Source: Billgrantia endophytica (lineage in GTDB: Bacteria; Pseudomonadota; Gammaproteobacteria; Pseudomonadales; Halomonadaceae). Taken from it: a DNA stretch of 64,000 nt. How positions within the stretch are numbered: the stretch's first letter is position 1; every line of letters begins with the position of its first letter. Shown here in pieces: positions 18,253 through 27,501 of the stretch. The notes below the pieces were generated by a model. That model was not told where the DNA came from. It was given only the letters and a program-made list of their open reading frames with translations, and searched no databases. The stretch lies in contig NZ_PNRF01000037.1 in NCBI RefSeq assembly GCF_002879615.1, positions 1 through 64,000 of the forward strand, given 5' to 3'. Position numbers and translations under genes: made by a program.

Positions 18253-18988
18253 GAGCGTGCTGTCCCTGACCCGCCTGTACAAGCGCTTCGGCGCCCTGCA
18301 GGCCACCCACGACGTCTCCCTCGATCTGCAGCCGGGCGAGATCCACGCGCTGATCGGCCCCAACGGCGCCGGCAAGTCGACCCTGATCGGCCAGATCGCC
18401 GGCAGCCTGCGCCCGGACGAGGGCAGCGTGCACCTGGCCGGCAAGGAGATCACGGCATTGAATGTCTCCCAGCGGGCCCGCCTGGGACTGGGCCGCAGCT
18501 TTCAGATCTCGTCGCTGGCCGAGCCGCTGTCGGTGATGCGCAACGTGATGATCGGCGTCCAGGCCCTGCAGGGTCACAGCTTCCGTTTCTGGACACCGGT
18601 GAGCCGCGACGAGAGCCTGCAGGCTCCCGCCCGCGAGGCGCTGGAGCGCATGCGGCTTGGCCACCGCGCCTGGACGCCGGTGTCGGAACTCTCCCATGGC
18701 GAACGCCGTCAGGTCGAGGTCGCCTGTGCCCTGGCACTCAAGCCCCGTGTCCTGCTGCTGGACGAACCCATGGCGGGCCTCGGCCCGGAGGGCACGGCGC
18801 AGCTCACCGAGCTGCTCGAGGCGCTCAAGCAGGAGGTGCCGATCCTGTTGATCGAGCATGACATGGAGGCGGTGTTCCGGCTTGCCGACCGTATCTCGGT
18901 ACTGGTGGCCGGCAGCATCATCGCCCAGGGCGATAGCGCCACGATTCGCCGAGACCCCCACGTCCGCGAAGCCTACCTGGGAGATTGA
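18245..18988 (+). CDS. ABC transporter ATP-binding protein, LivG-like
   Basis: ATPase subunit of 247 residues. Walker A is GPNGAGKST near residue 39, the signature motif reads LSHGERRQVEVA (His in place of the first Gly of LSGG), Walker B is VLLLDEPMAGL, and the switch is LIEHDMEAVF with the catalytic His. The LSHGE variant is frequent in LivG proteins. It energises import of the aromatic acid together with the next gene, which starts 1 nt after its stop codon. Confidence 0.9.
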   Translation: MSESVLSLTRLYKRFGALQATHDVSLDLQPGEIHALIGPNGAGKSTLIGQIAGSLRPDEGSVHLAGKEITALNVSQRARLGLGRSFQISSLAEPLSVMRNVMIGVQALQGHSFRFWTPVSRDESLQAPAREALERMRLGHRAWTPVSELSHGERRQVEVACALALKPRVLLLDEPMAGLGPEGTAQLTELLEALKQEVPILLIEHDMEAVFRLADRISVLVAGSIIAQGDSATIRRDPHVREAYLGD

Positions 18989-18989
18989 G

Positions 18990-19670
18990 ATGCTCACCGT
19001 CACCAATATCGAAACCTTCTACGGCCCTTCCCAGGCGTTGTTCGGCGTGAACCTCGCCGTGGAGGCGGGGGAACTGGTCGCCCTGATGGGCCGTAACGGC
19101 ATGGGCAAGACCACCACCATCCGTTCGATCTTCGGGCTGACACCGGCCCGCAGCGGCAGCATCGAGTTCGAGGCGAAGGACCTGCGTCGCCTGCCCGCCT
19201 ACCGTATCGCCCAGGCCGGGCTGGGGCTGGTTCCCGAAGGGCGCCGCTGTTTTCCCAATCTCTCGGTGCGCGAGAACCTGGTGGTGACCTCCGGCCCCGG
19301 CTACTGGAGCCTGGCAAGGGTGGAAGAACTCTTCCCACGGCTCGCCGAGCGGCGCTATCAGATGGCAAGCACCCTGTCGGGCGGGGAACAGCAGATGCTG
19401 GCCATCGGGCGGGCGCTGATGACCAATCCGCGCCTGCTGGTGCTCGATGAAGCCACCGAAGGCCTCGCCCCGGTCATCCGTCGGGAGATCTGGTCGGCCA
19501 TACGCCTGCTCAAGGAGCAGGGCCAGTCCACCCTGATCGTGGACAAGTCCCTCTCCGAGCTGCTGCCCATCGCCGATCGCTGCACCATCCTCGAGAAGGG
19601 GCGTACGGTATGGAACGGCCAGCCCGATGCCCTCGACGATGCCATTCGCGACCGCTATCTCGGCGTGTGA
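18990..19670 (+). CDS. ABC transporter ATP-binding protein, LivF-like
   Basis: Second ATPase subunit, 226 residues. Walker A is GRNGMGKTTT, the signature is LSGGEQQMLAIGRAL, and Walker B is LLVLDEATEGLAP. The switch region reads LIVDKSLSEL, where LivF of amino-acid importers usually has VEQN, so the H-loop residue is altered; this is a feature of importers for aromatic or other non-amino-acid ligands. The ATG at 18990 directly follows the previous stop. Last of the five transporter genes. Confidence 0.9.
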   Translation: MLTVTNIETFYGPSQALFGVNLAVEAGELVALMGRNGMGKTTTIRSIFGLTPARSGSIEFEAKDLRRLPAYRIAQAGLGLVPEGRRCFPNLSVRENLVVTSGPGYWSLARVEELFPRLAERRYQMASTLSGGEQQMLAIGRALMTNPRLLVLDEATEGLAPVIRREIWSAIRLLKEQGQSTLIVDKSLSELLPIADRCTILEKGRTVWNGQPDALDDAIRDRYLGV

Positions 19671-19682
19671 CAGGAGAGCACC

Positions 19683-20090
19683 ATGACCTTCACGACCCGG
19701 CGGAAAGTCCGCTTCCAGCACTGCGACCCGGCCGGCATCGTCTTCTACCCGCGCTACTTCGAGATGATCAACTCGGTGGTGGAGGACTGGTTCGCCGAGG
19801 TGGTGGAGCACGACTTCAACCGGCTCCACGTCGAGTCGGGCACCGGGGTGCCCACCGCTTCCATCGAGACCCGGTTCCACGCTCCGAGCCGGCTGGGAGA
19901 GGTGCTGGAGTTCCGCCTCACCCCCCTCGCCACGGGTCGCACCAGCCTCAAGCTGCGGGTCACCGCCTACCGCGGCGACGAACGACGCCTGACCAGCGAC
20001 TCCACCCTCGTTTTCGTCGACCTGGCCAGCGGAAGACCGCTTCCCTGGCCCGATGCCATGCGTCGGCACTTTGCCATGGACAGCCAATAA
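19683..20090 (+). CDS. Hotdog-fold acyl-CoA thioesterase (4HBT type)
   Basis: A 135-residue thioesterase of the 4-hydroxybenzoyl-CoA thioesterase family. The active-site motif HCDPAGIVFYPRYFE starts at residue 13, with D15 as the expected catalytic residue. In an operon that makes aryl-CoA thioesters it could release CoA from a dead-end or over-accumulated thioester and so prevent CoA sequestration. Hydrolysis of a true pathway intermediate is also possible. It lies 12 nt after the importer ATPase gene. Confidence 0.87.
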   Translation: MTFTTRRKVRFQHCDPAGIVFYPRYFEMINSVVEDWFAEVVEHDFNRLHVESGTGVPTASIETRFHAPSRLGEVLEFRLTPLATGRTSLKLRVTAYRGDERRLTSDSTLVFVDLASGRPLPWPDAMRRHFAMDSQ

Positions 20091-20101
20091 GGATACCTAT
20101 A

Positions 20102-20515
20102 ATGAGTGACGCCTCCGTACACCAGCTCCTCCACCCCTCCCACTGGAAAACCGCCGTGGGGTATGCCAACGGCACGCTCGCCTCCGGGCGCACCGTCTAT
20201 GTCGGCGGACAGATCGGCTGGAATGCCGGCCAGGTGTTCGAGAGCGACGATTTCGTCGCCCAGGTGCATCAGGCCCTGATCAACATCGTCGAGGTGCTCG
20301 ATGAAGCCGGTGCCGGCCCCGAGCACCTGGTGCGTCTGACCTGGTACGTGACCGACAAGCAGGAATACCTGGCGCGGCTCAAGGAAGTGGGCGCCGCCTA
20401 CCGCGAGGTGCTGGGCAAGCACTTCCCGGCCATGACCATGGTGCAGGTCGCCGACCTGATAGAGGACCGCGCCAAGGTGGAGATCGAGGCCACTGCCGTA
20501 CTGCCGGAGGGCTGA
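20102..20515 (+). CDS. Rid/YjgF family protein lacking the catalytic Arg
   Basis: A 137-residue homologue of RidA, the enamine/imine deaminase. Family features are GRTVYVGGQIGWN, VLDEAGAGPEHLVRLTWYVTD and a C-terminal EIEATAV. In the segment FPAMTMVQVADL, M111 sits where E. coli RidA has its catalytic Arg105 (FPARS), so it should belong to one of the Rid subfamilies that lack this arginine. The 2-aminobenzoyl-CoA pathway must lose its amino group through an enamine/imine. Membership of this operon suggests that is its job, but this is inference. Last gene of the plus-strand operon. Confidence 0.85.
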   Translation: MSDASVHQLLHPSHWKTAVGYANGTLASGRTVYVGGQIGWNAGQVFESDDFVAQVHQALINIVEVLDEAGAGPEHLVRLTWYVTDKQEYLARLKEVGAAYREVLGKHFPAMTMVQVADLIEDRAKVEIEATAVLPEG

Positions 20516-20536
20516 GCCCGCTCCCCGTTCCAGAAC

Positions 20537-20558
20537 CGCCCCGGGGAATGCCGGGGCG
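20537..20558. terminator. Hairpin between the aromatic operon and a convergent hydrolase
   Basis: CGCCCCGG and CCGGGGCG form a perfect 8-bp stem around a 6-base loop, in the gap between two convergent genes. No T-run follows on either strand, so termination may be partial or rho-assisted. Confidence 0.6.
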
Positions 20559-20601
20559 AATCGTATCGGGCCGGTGTAACGGCAAGGCGGCGGGAACGCT
20601 G

Positions 20602-21459
20602 TCAGGCCGGCCGCCGGTGCCAGGCGCCGATCCGCTCCGCGACGTGTCCGCCCGGGCGGTAGTGATCGAGAAGGGAGAAGTGGTCGTCGTCGGGCAGCAG
20701 TTCGGACGTGACCTCCATCCCCTGGGCCTCCAGGTGCCTGGCGTGGGCCAGCATCTGCCGCTCGAATTCGCTGGACTCCTTGCCACCCGCCACCAGGTGC
20801 ACCGGCGCCGGAACATGGGTGCGCCGAAAAAGCGGGCTGTAGGCGGCCACGTCGCGCCCGGTGAGCTGAAGCTTGGGCTGCAGCCACGACCAGGGAAAAG
20901 GCCCCAGGTCGTACAGGCCGCTGAGACACAGCGCGCCGCGGATCAGGTCGTTGGGCAGGCCGAACACACCTTCCCAGTCGGTGGCGAGCAGCATGGCGCA
21001 GAGATGCCCACCGGCCGAGTGCCCCGAGACGCTCAGCTGGCCGGCATCGACACCCAGCCGCTCGCCATTGCGATGGACCCAGGCCACTGCCGCCTGGCTC
21101 TGCCTGACCACTTCGCTGAACGGCACCGAGGGACAGAGCGCATAGTTGACCACCGCCACTGTGACCCCCGCCCGCACCAGACCATCGACGACGAAGCCGA
21201 ACTCCTTGTGGCTCAACGAGCGCCAGTAGCCGCCGTGAAAGAACAGGTGCACCGGTGTCTTCGTACCCTCGGCATGGAAGACGTCCATGCACTCGGCAAG
21301 CGAGGGGCCGAACGGCTGGTCGAGGGTGACCCGATACCGGGCGCGCGACGCTTCGCTGCGTGCGCGCCAATCGGTGACGAGCGCCATCGGGTCACGCTCG
21401 CGCAAGGGATCGTATTGGCGATCGATCGCTTCCTGGGTGGCGAAGTCACGATAGAGCAT
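20602..21459 (-). CDS. Alpha/beta hydrolase, kynurenine-formamidase-like
   Basis: Serine hydrolase of 285 residues with HGGYW at residues 75-79, the oxyanion motif of kynurenine formamidases and hormone-sensitive-lipase relatives, and the nucleophile elbow GHSAGG with S148. The catalytic His is probably in DDDHFSLLDHY near the C-terminus. It converges on the anthranilate-type operon. N-formylkynurenine hydrolysis leads to anthranilate through kynureninase, which would connect the two, but no tryptophan dioxygenase or kynureninase gene is in the window. An esterase acting on an anthranilate amide or ester is an equally good guess. Confidence 0.8.
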   Translation of the reverse strand: MLYRDFATQEAIDRQYDPLRERDPMALVTDWRARSEASRARYRVTLDQPFGPSLAECMDVFHAEGTKTPVHLFFHGGYWRSLSHKEFGFVVDGLVRAGVTVAVVNYALCPSVPFSEVVRQSQAAVAWVHRNGERLGVDAGQLSVSGHSAGGHLCAMLLATDWEGVFGLPNDLIRGALCLSGLYDLGPFPWSWLQPKLQLTGRDVAAYSPLFRRTHVPAPVHLVAGGKESSEFERQMLAHARHLEAQGMEVTSELLPDDDHFSLLDHYRPGGHVAERIGAWHRRPA

Positions 21460-21480
21460 GGTGGTGTCCCTATTGTTGGA

Positions 21481-22005
21481 TCAGGCCGGACGGCGTTCGC
21501 GGAAGGCTCCCAGCAGCATGCCCAGCGGCGCCAACGCCAGTATGACGAAGCCGATCAGCGTCCAGCCGGGCAGCGAGATGCCCAGCAGCAGGAAGTCGAT
21601 CTCGGCACATTCGCCGGAGCCCGATAACACCATGGCCAGCACGTCACGCAGCGGCAGGATATCCATCATGTAGTCGAGGCCGGGCCCACAGCTTGGCACC
21701 TGGTCCGGCGGTAGGGACTGGAGCCACAGGTGGCGCCAGGCCACCGCGATCCCGCCGATGACCGCTGCCAACGCCAGCCCGCCGTATAGCGCGGCTCCCG
21801 CCCTTCCGAGCGGGTCATGGATCGCCGCGACGATGAATACCGCCGCCGCCGCCAGTACGGCCACCCGCTGGAAGATGCACAGTGGACACGGCTCCAGGCC
21901 GCCGATGTGCTCCAGGCCCAGCGCCACCAGCATCATCAGCACGCAGAAGGCCAGGCCGCCCAGGCTCCATTGACGTACGCTCACCCGTTGCAATCCCGAC
22001 GTCAC
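21481..22005 (-). CDS. dsbB: Disulfide bond formation protein B
   Basis: Inner-membrane quinone reductase that re-oxidises DsbA. The 174-residue protein has four hydrophobic helices and both expected periplasmic cysteine pairs: C40 and C43 in EPCPLC, and C106 with C133 in the second loop. GTG start at 22005 overlaps the gshA stop (GTGA), so the two are translationally coupled. The pairing links periplasmic disulfide formation to cytoplasmic glutathione synthesis. Confidence 0.93.
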   Translation of the reverse strand: MTSGLQRVSVRQWSLGGLAFCVLMMLVALGLEHIGGLEPCPLCIFQRVAVLAAAAVFIVAAIHDPLGRAGAALYGGLALAAVIGGIAVAWRHLWLQSLPPDQVPSCGPGLDYMMDILPLRDVLAMVLSGSGECAEIDFLLLGISLPGWTLIGFVILALAPLGMLLGAFRERRPA

Positions 22006-23624
22006 GACGCCTCTCCCCGGCTTGCCGCGGCGGTGGCACGAGGCTCCCGGGCGCGGTCGAAATAGTGAGCGAGGAAGTCATCGAAGCTGTCCACGTCGGT
22101 GGCCTCGATGTCCTTCTGCTGCTGATGGGAGGTTTCGACCAGTTGATCGAAAAGCACCTCGCGGGCATGATCCATGGGTTCGCTTCGCAGCCGTTCGGCC
22201 TGCTCCCGGGCAATGGCGAGCATGGAATCGACGAAACCTTCGCCGGTCTCTTCCAGCCGACGCATCAGCTTGCCGGAAGGCGTCAGAGACGGATCGCCGA
22301 GGCTAGGCGCCAACGCCGCCAGGGCCTCCACATGGGGCGTGCTCTCCTCGAGACGATCGAGCAGCGAGGCCACCTGCGCCATTTCGGCGAAGATCTCGCC
22401 CCCCCAGTCGGCCACGGAGCGCAGCCGCCCGTCATGCTCCAGCCGCAGCTCGGGATCACGCCCCCGGTCCACCACGCGCTTGCGGTTGTCATCCAGCCGG
22501 TCGCACTCGTCGTCGCTGATCCATCCACTCTCGGCGAGCAGGCACCACATCAGGAAGGTATCGAGGAAGCGAATGCGCGACTCGTCGATTCCCAGTGTCA
22601 GCAGGGGGTCGAGATCGAGACAGCGAACCTCGATGTACTCCACCCCTCGTGCCTCGAGGGCCTGGCTGGGGGTCTCGTTGTGGCGGGCGACCCGCTTGGG
22701 GCGGATGTCGCTGTAGTACTCGTTTTCGATCTGCAGGATATTGGCATTGAGCTGACGCCAGCCGCCATTCTCCCTGACACCCAGCGCCTCATAGGGCGGC
22801 CACGGCGTCGAGATGGCGTGCCGCAGCGTACCGACGTAATTGGACAGCGAGTTGAAACAGATCTTGAGCTGCGCCTGGACCTTGTTCTGGTAGCCCAGGT
22901 CCGACATGCGCAGGCTGGTGGCGTAGCGGGAAACCAGCGTGTCGTGCCCATGCGCCTGCAGGTTGTCGGGAATGCCGCCGTCCGGCAGGAAGCTGCGGTC
23001 CAGCGCCGGGGAAGCGCCGAACAGGTAAAGCAGCAGCCAGCTGTGGCGGCGAAAGTTTCGGATCAGCCCGAAGTAGCGGCTGGAGCGGTATTCGCTCATC
23101 GGGGTATCCGTGGCCCCGTCCCGCTCACGCAGCAGCGTCCACAGCTCGTCCGGCAGCGAAACGTTGTAGTGGATACCGGCGATGGCCTGCATGATACGGC
23201 CATAGCGCACGTCCAGGCCCTTGCGGTAAACGTGCTTCATGATGCCCACATTGGAGCGGCCATAGTCGGCGATGGTCACGCTATCGTTACCATCGAGCCG
23301 TGGCGGCATGCTGGCCGGCCAGACCAGTTCGTCTTCCAGGTGACGATAGCTGAAGCGATGCAGGTCGGCCAGGAACGCCATGGCGTCGCTCGGACGACTG
23401 TAGACCGGCGTGATGTACTCCAGCAACGCTTCGGAATAGTCGGTGGTGATATGGGGGTGGGTCATCTTGGAACCCAGCGCCCATGGATGGGGCGTGGCGG
23501 CGATGCGTCCATCCCTATCAACGCGCAGTCCTTCCTTTTCGATGCCTCGGCGCAGACGGCCGAAACGACCCTCGGCAGCCAGCGTGGAAAGGTGCGCAAC
23601 GGTAGCAGAAAATGAATCAGACAA
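22002..23624 (-). CDS. gshA: Glutamate-cysteine ligase
   Basis: First enzyme of glutathione synthesis, joining glutamate and cysteine with ATP. Conserved blocks of the gammaproteobacterial (GshA type 1) family are present: GIEKEGLRV with the metal-binding Glu, THPHITTDYSEALLEYITPV, GIHYNVSLP, YLFGASPA, LQIENEYYSDIRPKR and GVEYIEVRCLDLDP. From the proposed TTG start at 23624 the protein has 540 residues, close to the 518 of E. coli. No in-frame ATG exists near the N-terminus, and an earlier TTG at 23708 would add 28 residues without family similarity. The start is therefore uncertain. Confidence 0.92.
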   Translation of the reverse strand: MSDSFSATVAHLSTLAAEGRFGRLRRGIEKEGLRVDRDGRIAATPHPWALGSKMTHPHITTDYSEALLEYITPVYSRPSDAMAFLADLHRFSYRHLEDELVWPASMPPRLDGNDSVTIADYGRSNVGIMKHVYRKGLDVRYGRIMQAIAGIHYNVSLPDELWTLLRERDGATDTPMSEYRSSRYFGLIRNFRRHSWLLLYLFGASPALDRSFLPDGGIPDNLQAHGHDTLVSRYATSLRMSDLGYQNKVQAQLKICFNSLSNYVGTLRHAISTPWPPYEALGVRENGGWRQLNANILQIENEYYSDIRPKRVARHNETPSQALEARGVEYIEVRCLDLDPLLTLGIDESRIRFLDTFLMWCLLAESGWISDDECDRLDDNRKRVVDRGRDPELRLEHDGRLRSVADWGGEIFAEMAQVASLLDRLEESTPHVEALAALAPSLGDPSLTPSGKLMRRLEETGEGFVDSMLAIAREQAERLRSEPMDHAREVLFDQLVETSHQQQKDIEATDVDSFDDFLAHYFDRAREPRATAAASRGEAS

Positions 23625-23747
23625 GGCATGGACCCCGTGTCTCGGAAGCCTGCGGCAGGATTCCCGGTCGAAGCGTGCCGGCCGCGGGAAGCGGCCGACA
23701 ATGGTCAATCGCGTATTGTCGAGAGTATGGCGTCACTGGAGCAGGGT

Positions 23748-26129
23748 TCAAGATTTCCCCTTCTTCGCCTTGAGCAGCGCCGCACCCAGCGCACCCAACT
23801 GTCCGCCGGGCTGGCCCTGACTGGCTGCGGCACTCTTGCGCGGTGGTTTTTCCTGGCCGCGGTGGCGCTCGACACTTCCGCCACGCCTCGGCTTGCCGCC
23901 CCTCTCGTCGCCCGAATCACCAGGCTGGTCGTCGAGGCGCATGGTGAGCCCGATGCGCGCGCGCTCCAGGTCCACGCTCATGACCTTGACCTTGACGATG
24001 TCGCCGGCCTTGACCACCGAGCGCGGGTCATCGACGAACTTGTCGGACAGGGCCGAAATGTGGACCAGGCCGTCCTGATGGACGCCAATGTCGACGAAGG
24101 CGCCGAAGTGGGTGACGTTGGTGACGCTGCCCTCCAGGATCATGCCCGGCTCCAGGTCCTTGAGGGTTTCCACGCCTTCACGGAACTCGGCGGCCTTGAA
24201 CTCGGGCCTCGGGTCGCGACCCGGCTTGTCGAGTTCCTTGAGGATATCGCTGATGGTCGGTACCCCGAAGCGCTCGTCGGCGAATTCGGCCGGCTTCACT
24301 GCCTTCAGGGTGGCGCTGTCGCCGATCAGGCTGGCCAGCGGGCGACCGCTGCGGCTGGCGATGCGCTCCACCAGCGGGTAGGCCTCCGGATGGACCGCGC
24401 TGGCATCGAGCGGGTTGTCGCCATTCATGATGCGCAGGAAGCCCGCGCACTGCTCGAATGTCTTGGCCCCCAGACGGCTGACGTCCAGCAGTTGCCTGCG
24501 GCTGACGAAGGCGCCCTCTGCATTGCGCTTGGCGACGATGTTCTCGGCCAGTGCCGCATTGAGGCCCGCGACGCGGGACAGCAAGGCGCTGGATGCCGTG
24601 TTGAGATCCACCCCCACGGCGTTCACGCAGTCCTCGATCACGGCTTCCAGGCTGCGTGAAAGCTGCAGCTGGGAAACATCGTGCTGGTACTGGCCCACGC
24701 CAATGGACTTGGGCTCGATCTTGACCAGCTCGGCCAGCGGGTCTTGCAGGCGACGGGCGATGGAAACAGCACCGCGAATGGTGACGTCCAGGTCGGGAAA
24801 TTCCCGCGAGGCGTATTCCGACGCCGAGTAGACCGAGGCCCCGGCCTCGCTGACCATCACCTTGGCCAACGGCCGTTTGCCCGACCCCTTTCGCGCGGAA
24901 CACAGCGTCAGCAGATCACCGGCCAGCCGGTCGGTCTCGCGGCTGGCGGTGCCGTTGCCCACGGCGATCAATGCCACGTCGTGCTTGTCCACCAGCCGGG
25001 CCAGCTCCGCCAATGCGGCATCCCAGGCATTGCGGGGCGCATGGGGATAGAGGGTGGCATGTTCGAGGAACTGGCCGGTGGCGTCCACCACCGCCACCTT
25101 GCACCCGGTGCGCAGGCCAGGGTCGATGGCCAGGGTCGCCTTCTGACCAGCCGGAGCGGCCAGCAGCAGGTCCTTGAGATTGGCGGCGAAGACCTCGATG
25201 GCTTCCAGCTCGGCGCGTTCACGCAGCCTGCCCATGAGCTCGGTCTCGAGATGGGTATAGAGCTTCACCCGCCAGGTCCAGCGCACCACGTCGGCCAGCC
25301 AGCGGTCGGCGGCCCGGCCTGCGTCATGGATGTTGAAATGCCGGGCGATGGCGACCTGTGCGGGATGGATCGGCGCCTCGTCCTCGCCGGGCAGGCGAAT
25401 GGCCAGGCTCAGTACGCCTTCGTTGCGGCCGCGGAACATGGCCAGCGCCCGATGCGAGGGCACCTTGGCCAGCTTTTCGTCATGTTCGAAATAGTCGGAA
25501 AACTTGGCGCCTTCGCGCTCCTTGCCTTCCAGCAGCCGCGCACCGAGCTCGCCCTCGCTCCACAGCCGCTCGCGCAGCGCCCCCACCAGCTCGGGGTCTT
25601 CGGCAAAGCGCTCCATGAGGATCTGGCGGGCGCCATCCAGCGCTGCCTTGGTGTCCTCTATGGCGGGAATATCCCCTTCCGCCGGCCGCAGGTACTGGGC
25701 GGCTTCGGTTTCGGGGTCGAGCGTGGGGTCGGCAAACAGGGCATCGGCGAGCGGCTCCAGGCCGGCTTCCCGTGCGATCTGGGCCTTGGTGCGACGCTTC
25801 TTGCGATAGGGGAGGTAAAGGTCCTCCAGGCGCTGCTTGGTATCGGCGGCCTGAATCTGGGCCGCCAGGGCATCGGACAGCTTGCCCTGTTCGTCGATGG
25901 CGGCAAGAATGGTGCCTCGCCGCTCCTCGAGTTCACGCAGGTAGCGCAGACGCTCGTCGAGGTGGCGCAGTTGGGTATCGTCGAGGCCACCGGTGACCTC
26001 CTTGCGATAGCGGGAAATGAAGGGCACGGTGGCCCCACCATCGAGCAACTCCACCGTCGCCGTCACCTGTTGCGGGCGAACGGAAAGCTCCTCGGCGAGA
26101 CGTGAAATGATCCGGGTCGTGGCGTCCAT
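23748..26129 (-). CDS. tex: Tex-family transcription accessory protein
   Basis: Nucleic-acid-binding protein of 793 residues. The domains run in order: an N-terminal helical Tex domain; a YqgF/RuvC-like domain ([17 protein letters not shown] near residue 330); a helix-hairpin-helix region ([25 protein letters not shown]); and a C-terminal S1 RNA-binding domain ([23 protein letters not shown] near 645). A basic, Gly/Arg/Lys-rich tail follows. Tex is linked to transcription and stress tolerance in several bacteria. ATG 26129 is chosen because AAGGAT lies just upstream and the protein then begins at the family-typical N-terminus. Confidence 0.92.
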   Translation of the reverse strand: MDATTRIISRLAEELSVRPQQVTATVELLDGGATVPFISRYRKEVTGGLDDTQLRHLDERLRYLRELEERRGTILAAIDEQGKLSDALAAQIQAADTKQRLEDLYLPYRKKRRTKAQIAREAGLEPLADALFADPTLDPETEAAQYLRPAEGDIPAIEDTKAALDGARQILMERFAEDPELVGALRERLWSEGELGARLLEGKEREGAKFSDYFEHDEKLAKVPSHRALAMFRGRNEGVLSLAIRLPGEDEAPIHPAQVAIARHFNIHDAGRAADRWLADVVRWTWRVKLYTHLETELMGRLRERAELEAIEVFAANLKDLLLAAPAGQKATLAIDPGLRTGCKVAVVDATGQFLEHATLYPHAPRNAWDAALAELARLVDKHDVALIAVGNGTASRETDRLAGDLLTLCSARKGSGKRPLAKVMVSEAGASVYSASEYASREFPDLDVTIRGAVSIARRLQDPLAELVKIEPKSIGVGQYQHDVSQLQLSRSLEAVIEDCVNAVGVDLNTASSALLSRVAGLNAALAENIVAKRNAEGAFVSRRQLLDVSRLGAKTFEQCAGFLRIMNGDNPLDASAVHPEAYPLVERIASRSGRPLASLIGDSATLKAVKPAEFADERFGVPTISDILKELDKPGRDPRPEFKAAEFREGVETLKDLEPGMILEGSVTNVTHFGAFVDIGVHQDGLVHISALSDKFVDDPRSVVKAGDIVKVKVMSVDLERARIGLTMRLDDQPGDSGDERGGKPRRGGSVERHRGQEKPPRKSAAASQGQPGGQLGALGAALLKAKKGKS

Positions 26130-26199
26130 GACATCCTTGATGTTGCAACAGCAAAAGATCACGCCAAGGTACCATAAACGCCACGTTGTCGCCGCAGCA

Positions 26200-26454
26200 T
26201 CAGCGCCGCCAGCCGATGTCGTCCCAGTAGTGACGGCGGCTTTCCCGGTTGGCCTCGTCGCGAGTCAGGCCGATGTCCCTCAGTAATTCATCGCTGAGCT
26301 CATGCAACTGGTTGCGCTCACGGCGAAGCTGGGCAAGACGATCCATACGCCGGGCCCAGCGCCACAGCTCCAGTATGAAGCGCAAACGCCCTCGAGGGCT
26401 GGACTCACGCTGAGGCGAAGCCTCTTCACGGACTATCGTTGCCTTCATGTTCAT
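26200..26454 (-). CDS. DUF1127 small arginine-rich protein
   Basis: An 84-residue basic protein whose C-terminal half carries the DUF1127 (YjiS-like) motif [28 protein letters not shown]. Such proteins are small regulators in alphaproteobacteria, where some bind RNA or affect phosphate and carbon metabolism; their role in gammaproteobacteria is poorly known. AAGGAGG is 9 nt before ATG 26454; a second ATG at 26448 is possible. It stands alone between tex (same strand, downstream) and a divergent LysR gene. Confidence 0.82.
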   Translation of the reverse strand: MNMKATIVREEASPQRESSPRGRLRFILELWRWARRMDRLAQLRRERNQLHELSDELLRDIGLTRDEANRESRRHYWDDIGWRR

Positions 26455-26599
26455 GCTCGTCTTCCTCCTTCCGCTGATGCGATGGAGAAAGTCTCGACGA
26501 GGCACTAGAATCAATCCAACGAATAGTAGTTATGCCCATCATCACCTCAGCTGATGGATTGACTCGACAGCCACATGAAACCGCTCGTTGGAAACGACC

Positions 26600-27454
26600 A
26601 TGCTCCACACCATCGACCATGAACTGCTGCGCACCTTCGTCGCCATCGTCGACCACGGCGGCTTCACCCGCGCGGCCCAGGCGGTCAACCGCACCCAATC
26701 CGCCGTCAGCATGCAGATCAAGCGGCTCGAGGAAGACGTCATCCAGCGTCCGCTGTTCGAACGCCAGGGGCGCCAGATGCATCTGACCAGCGAAGGCACC
26801 ACCCTGCTAGGCTACGCCCGCCGCATCCTCGCGCTGCAGGGCGAGGCGCTCAACATGCTGCGCGAGCCGGATATGGTCGGACGGGTGCGAATTGGCGTGC
26901 CCGACGATTTCGTCATGCGCTTTCTGCCGGGCATTCTGAAATCGTTCTCGCAGACCTGGCCGCTGGTGGATGTCGAGGTGCAGTGCGCCCCTTCCTCGGA
27001 GCTGCTCGGGCGCCAACAGGGCAGCCTGGATCTGAGCATCGTGACCCGCGAAGTGGGCCAGGAGATCGGTACCATCCTGCGCCGTGAGGAGACGGTCTGG
27101 GTGGTGGCGGAGAGCCACCCGGTGCATCGCCAGTCGCCGCTGCCCCTGGCGCTGTTCGAGGAGCCCTGCTTCTGCCGAAGGCACGCCTGCAACGCTCTCA
27201 CCCGCGCCGGGCGTCAGTATCGCATCGCCTACTCCAGCCCCAGCCTGGCCACGCTGCAGGCGGTGGTGGGCGCCGGCCTAGCCGTCTCCGCGCTGATGAA
27301 GAGCCTGGTCACGCCCGGCATGAGGACCCTCGACGAGAGTGACGGCCTGCCCCCGCTGCCGGACGGCTCCATCGTGCTGCTGCGCTCACCCGAGGCCACC
27401 TCACCCGCGGTGGATGGCCTGGCGCAGCATATCGTCGAGGGGTTCCGTGCTTGA
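26600..27454 (+). CDS. LysR family transcriptional regulator
   Basis: A 284-residue LysR-type regulator. The winged-helix N-terminus (LLRTFVAIVDHGGFTRAAQAVNRTQSAVSMQIKRLE, seen as AAQAVNRTQSAVSMQI) is followed by a periplasmic-binding-like effector domain (GRVRIGVPDDFVMRFLPGIL). ATG 26600 is taken over the in-frame TTG at 26588. It is codirectional with the MFS transporter gene 47 nt downstream, probably one unit. The regulator may therefore control that transporter rather than a divergent gene. Effector unknown. Confidence 0.88.
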   Translation: MLHTIDHELLRTFVAIVDHGGFTRAAQAVNRTQSAVSMQIKRLEEDVIQRPLFERQGRQMHLTSEGTTLLGYARRILALQGEALNMLREPDMVGRVRIGVPDDFVMRFLPGILKSFSQTWPLVDVEVQCAPSSELLGRQQGSLDLSIVTREVGQEIGTILRREETVWVVAESHPVHRQSPLPLALFEEPCFCRRHACNALTRAGRQYRIAYSSPSLATLQAVVGAGLAVSALMKSLVTPGMRTLDESDGLPPLPDGSIVLLRSPEATSPAVDGLAQHIVEGFRA

Positions 27455-27501
27455 GGCCCGGTGCTGTTCAAGGCCTGACCCACCACTTGCCAAGGAAAGT
27501 C

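Noticed and set aside
20602..21459. A tryptophan-to-anthranilate pathway encoded in the window
   Set aside because: Only a formamidase-like gene is present; no dioxygenase or kynureninase gene is found here.
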